In this document: positions 31,790-33,305 of the stretch, in pieces
How the letters are laid out: the number at the start of each line of letters is the position of its first letter
How positions within the stretch are numbered: position 1 is the first letter of the stretch
Assembly (NCBI GenBank): GCA_003245695.1
Contig: QKCK01000334.1
Coordinates: 1 to 33,305, forward strand
Origin: Bacteroidota bacterium
GTDB lineage: Bacteria > Bacteroidota > Bacteroidia > Bacteroidales > VadinHA17
DNA: 33,305 nucleotides
Direction of reading: 5' to 3'
Notes under the pieces: generated by a model
Database searches by the model: none
What the model was told of the DNA's origin: nothing
Seen by the model: only the letters and a program-made list of their open reading frames with translations
Position numbers and translations under genes: made by a program

Positions 31790-33232
31790 ATGAAAAAGAT
31801 TGCATTAGTTTCGGTTGTCTCTCTGATGGTTACCCTGGTAGCCTCAGGTGCTGTGAAGAGACAGGATGAAGATAGGCTGGGTCTGCCCGGTGATAATCTG
31901 AATCTGTATGCTGTAATGAAGTTGTTCCAGGAGTCGGAGACACTGGAAGGATTTGAAAGAAGTCTTAATGATGAGGATCAGATGATCAATAACCTTGACC
32001 TTGACGGTGATAACAGGGTTGATTATATAAGAGTCCTTGATTATGTTGATGGTGATGATCATACCATTGTTCTCCAGGTAGCTCTAAATGCGCGTGAGAA
32101 TCAGGATGTAGCTGTCTTTACTGTAAATCGTGACAGGGCTGGTAATGTGACAGTACAGCTGATCGGTGACGAGGCACTTTACGGACGGAATTATATTATT
32201 GAACCATATTACGGTGATGTGACAGAGACGCCTAACCCTGCCTATATAGGCAATGCCGGTCAGCAGAATGTTGTTGTGACTCGTGTTACAAGGGTTGAGG
32301 TTGCTGCCTGGCCGGTAGTAAGGTTTATGTATGTGCCGGGATATGTTGTATGGAGGTCACCATGGTACTACGGTTATTATCCGGGCTACTGGCACTACTG
32401 GCATCCACACTACTGGCATTATTACTACGGATACCATTCACATATGGACAATTACTATTATGGTTACTATCATCGCTGGGATCACTATCGCTGGGATAGA
32501 TACAATGATTACTACTATTCAAGACACAGGTCACATTCAACGATAGTGGTTAACAATATCAATAACAACTATTACACTAAGACATATTCCCGTCCGGAGA
32601 CTAGAGATGAAGGATCGAGAACCTACGAAAGGCGTGAGGCTACACGGGCTGCATCGACCAGCAAGCCAGGCCGGGAGTCGACACTGACAAACTCGTCGGT
32701 ACAGAATGGCAACAGACGTACTTCAACAGCTGGCACTAATAGCCGTTCAAACACAAACACAAAAGCCAGTGGTACAAACACATCCAATGGCCGACGTTCA
32801 ACAGTGTCTTCATCAGGCACAACCAGGTCTTCTTCAGCAAATAGTTCGAACAACTCAGGCAGATCGCAGGTTTCAACAAGAAACAGGAATCAGAGTCAGT
32901 CGAGCGTAAACAGCAGATCAAACAACAACAGCCAGAACAAATCGAGTGCGGGTACCAGTGCAGGACGCTCTTCTTCATCATCAAGAAGTGGCAGCTCGGG
33001 GAGCTCGGCTGCATCTAAAGGCTCAACAACCTCACGCAGCTCTGCTGCTTCAGGCTCGGGCTCTTCAAGCAGGTCTTCATCTTCAGCACAGTCTGGAAGC
33101 AGCTCAAGGAAGTCACAGGCCTCAAGCTCTTCAGGTAAAAGATCAAGCAGCTCCTCCGCTTCAAAAGAATCAAAGAGCAAGAGCAGTAAATCAAGCTCCT
33201 CAGAAAAGAAAAGCAGGAGATCAGGAAACTAA
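31790..33232 (+). CDS. Exported protein with aromatic/His-rich repeat region and long Ser-rich tail
   Basis: The 480 residues start with a signal peptide (MKKIALVSVVSLMVTLVASG). A folded domain follows (about 25-180) with a calcium-loop-like DLDGDNRVD (Asp70, 72, 74, 78). Residues 184-263 are dominated by Tyr, Trp and His (WHYWHPHYWHYYYGY). The last 200 residues are Ser/Thr/Asn/Arg/Lys-rich and surely disordered, ending in a basic Ser-Lys stretch. I do not know the function; surface, metal-binding or envelope-associated roles are open. The ATG at 31790 is used because it directly precedes the signal; the frame extends upstream only to a TTG. It is monocistronic, divergent from corA and closed by a strong terminator. 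Confidence 0.8.
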   Translation: MKKIALVSVVSLMVTLVASGAVKRQDEDRLGLPGDNLNLYAVMKLFQESETLEGFERSLNDEDQMINNLDLDGDNRVDYIRVLDYVDGDDHTIVLQVALNARENQDVAVFTVNRDRAGNVTVQLIGDEALYGRNYIIEPYYGDVTETPNPAYIGNAGQQNVVVTRVTRVEVAAWPVVRFMYVPGYVVWRSPWYYGYYPGYWHYWHPHYWHYYYGYHSHMDNYYYGYYHRWDHYRWDRYNDYYYSRHRSHSTIVVNNINNNYYTKTYSRPETRDEGSRTYERREATRAASTSKPGRESTLTNSSVQNGNRRTSTAGTNSRSNTNTKASGTNTSNGRRSTVSSSGTTRSSSANSSNNSGRSQVSTRNRNQSQSSVNSRSNNNSQNKSSAGTSAGRSSSSSRSGSSGSSAASKGSTTSRSSAASGSGSSSRSSSSAQSGSSSRKSQASSSSGKRSSSSSASKESKSKSSKSSSSEKKSRRSGN

Positions 33233-33257
33233 AATGCAATTTCCATTATACCATCAG

Positions 33258-33287
33258 GCCACAGCTTTTTGCTGTGGCTTTTTTTTT
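33258..33287 (+). terminator. Strong intrinsic terminator
   Basis: GCCACAGC pairs perfectly with GCTGTGGC around a T5 loop, followed by nine T. It lies 25 bases after the stop codon of the aromatic/Ser-rich protein gene and ends that transcript. Confidence 0.92.
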
Positions 33288-33305
33288 AACCCATGGTATT
33301 ATCAC

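Noticed and set aside
32800-33230. Short repeated TCA/AGC/TCT runs looking like a tandem or CRISPR-like repeat
   Set aside because: They are Ser-codon runs in the disordered tail of an exported protein; spacing is irregular and there are no spacers.
1-33305. Insertion sequences, prophage, tRNA, rRNA or CRISPR arrays
   Set aside because: I found no transposase, integrase, tRNA-like cloverleaf or regular repeat-spacer pattern.

Overview
The window looks like a chromosomal segment of an anaerobic member of the Bacteroidota, probably Bacteroidales. The evidence is moderate GC, several TAnnTTTG-type -7 promoter elements, weak Shine-Dalgarno sequences, and a gene complement (DUF4914, DUF3788, a CorA with GMS in place of GMN, a multidomain SGNH hydrolase, lipoproteins) that I associate with that group. 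I have no marker gene, so the assignment is an inference.

Layout. At 1-1.8 kb there is the start of an exported subtilase behind a predicted lipoprotein, both on the minus strand. At 2.1-5.0 kb a NarL-type regulator with a degenerate receiver is divergent from a DUF4914 P-loop protein. At 5.1-7.9 kb an iron-dependent alcohol dehydrogenase is followed after 3 bases by a hybrid histidine kinase. From 8 to 23.4 kb and again from 26.8 to 30.7 kb lies the core of the window: ssnA, a fused xdhD-type molybdenum hydroxylase, two fold-type-II PLP enzymes, an Lrp/AsnC regulator, ygfK, a two-subunit xanthine dehydrogenase, an XdhC/CoxI maturation factor, ygeY, ygeW and a hydantoinase (hyuA). Between these blocks (23.4-26.7 kb) are a small exported FMN-binding protein, an SGNH esterase, a PQQ-like lipoprotein and a DUF3788 protein. 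corA precedes hyuA, and the window closes with an exported aromatic- and Ser-rich protein and a strong intrinsic terminator.

How the genes work together. ssnA, ygfK, xdh, ygeW, ygeY and hyuA are most of the set known from E. coli and gut anaerobes for anaerobic purine (uric acid/xanthine) breakdown. A plausible division of labour is: molybdenum hydroxylases and YgfK for redox steps on the purine ring; SsnA and HyuA for deamination and ring opening; YgeY and YgeW for deacylation and carbamoyl transfer; PLP enzymes for the final amino-acid lyase step. The usual PLP enzyme YgeX (2,3-diaminopropionate ammonia-lyase) is not present in recognisable form. Instead a threonine-synthase-like protein with a zinc ribbon and an unfamiliar 491-residue PLP protein head the xdhD-ssnA operon, facing an Lrp-type regulator across a region with repeated candidate operator sites. 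No purine permease, carbamate kinase, or YqeB/YqeC selenium-cofactor genes are visible in the window.
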